Positions 63,687 through 64,000 of a stretch of 64,000 nt of DNA are shown piece after piece. The notes beneath the pieces were generated by a model. The model worked only from the letters and a program-made list of their open reading frames with translations. It ran no database searches and was not told the origin of the DNA. A program made the position numbers and the translations under genes. Source of the DNA: Ferrovibrio sp046297595 (GTDB lineage Bacteria; Pseudomonadota; Alphaproteobacteria; Ferrovibrionales; Ferrovibrionaceae). The stretch's first letter is position 1, and each line of letters starts with the position of its first letter. The stretch lies in NCBI RefSeq assembly GCF_046297595.1, contig NZ_JBKBHT010000004.1, positions 1-64,000 on the forward strand, in the 5' to 3' direction.

Positions 63687-64000
63687 ATGAAGCGGCCCAG
63701 CCCGACTGCACAAGAGCGCACGTTCGCCGAGAATGAGATCATCGTCAGCAAGACTGACGTCAAGGATCGGATCACCTATGTAAACGACGTCTTCTGCAAG
63801 GTCGGGCTGTATGACGAGGCGGATGTGCTCGGTCAGCTGCATAGCGTAGTGCGCCATCCGGATATGCCGCGCGCGATCTTCCATCTGCTCTGGCAACGCA
63901 TCCAGGCCGGCCAGGAAATCTTTGCCTATGTGAAGAACCTGGCAAAGAACGGCGACTATTACTGGGTACTGGCGCATGTGACGCCGAGCCACGATTTGCA
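63687..64000 (+). CDS. PAS-domain protein, Aer-like (partial, cut by window end)
   Basis: Only the first 104 residues are present. ATG 63687 has AGGAG nine bases upstream. The sequence is an Aer-type PAS domain: ENEIIVSKTDVKDRITYVND, then VVRHPDMPRAIFHLLWQRIQ and NLAKNGDYYWVLAHVTPS, the pattern seen in aerotaxis receptors and PAS-MCPs. The downstream signalling domain lies beyond the window. Confidence 0.85.
   Translation, partial: MKRPSPTAQERTFAENEIIVSKTDVKDRITYVNDVFCKVGLYDEADVLGQLHSVVRHPDMPRAIFHLLWQRIQAGQEIFAYVKNLAKNGDYYWVLAHVTPSHDL

Overview
This 64 kb window is chromosomal DNA from a GC-rich alphaproteobacterium, probably Rhodospirillales-like. The support is a plant-type GshA, an aa3 cytochrome oxidase/haem assembly cluster (coxB-coxA-ctaB-small ORF-ctaG-coxC-DUF983-surf1), CtaG/Cox11, a ThrB-type homoserine kinase next to rnhA and ispH, and the origin-associated order dnaA-dnaN-recF-gyrB. 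No rRNA, tRNA or CRISPR array was seen. Genus cannot be fixed from the sequence alone.

Positions 1-42867 are ordinary, densely packed housekeeping DNA. They hold glutathione and cysteine synthesis (gshA, cysE), tldD, a very large histidine kinase/GGDEF/EAL fusion, the terminal oxidase operon, M32 carboxypeptidase, thrC and M16 peptidase, a substrate-binding protein beside a chemoreceptor, a peroxiredoxin, rnhA-thrB-ispH, an HxlR regulator with two visible operators, a monooxygenase/old-yellow-enzyme fusion, rpsT, and rhodanese-dnaA-dnaN-recF-gyrB.

Positions 42872-61506 form an accessory island with visibly lower GC, inserted four bases after the gyrB stop codon. I interpret it as a Tn7-like transposon. 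The right half carries tnsA-tnsB-tnsC-tniQ as an overlapping operon, plus a second, convergent, frameshifted tniQ. The gyrB-side end starts with TGTAC and carries three tandem ~22-bp repeats. Related inverted repeats lie at the far end near 61376-61506. No identical 5-bp target duplication was found, so the exact right end is provisional. No cas genes or CRISPR array accompany it.

The cargo (43237-53921) looks like defence or conflict genes: an unknown protein paired with an XRE-HTH/ImmA metallopeptidase behind a palindromic operator; a nuclease-STAND NTPase-SEC-C protein resembling antiviral STAND (Avs) proteins but split by one in-frame TAG; an overlapping pair of a nucleoid-associated (NA37/YejK-like) protein and a three-pass membrane protein; a CoiA-like nuclease; and a membrane-anchored pentapeptide-repeat protein. 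A MazE-like antitoxin without a toxin lies at the distal edge.

Beyond the island (61507-64000) are a TetR repressor and a divergent zinc-type dehydrogenase sharing two tandem 14-bp operators, and the start of a PAS-domain protein cut by the window end.
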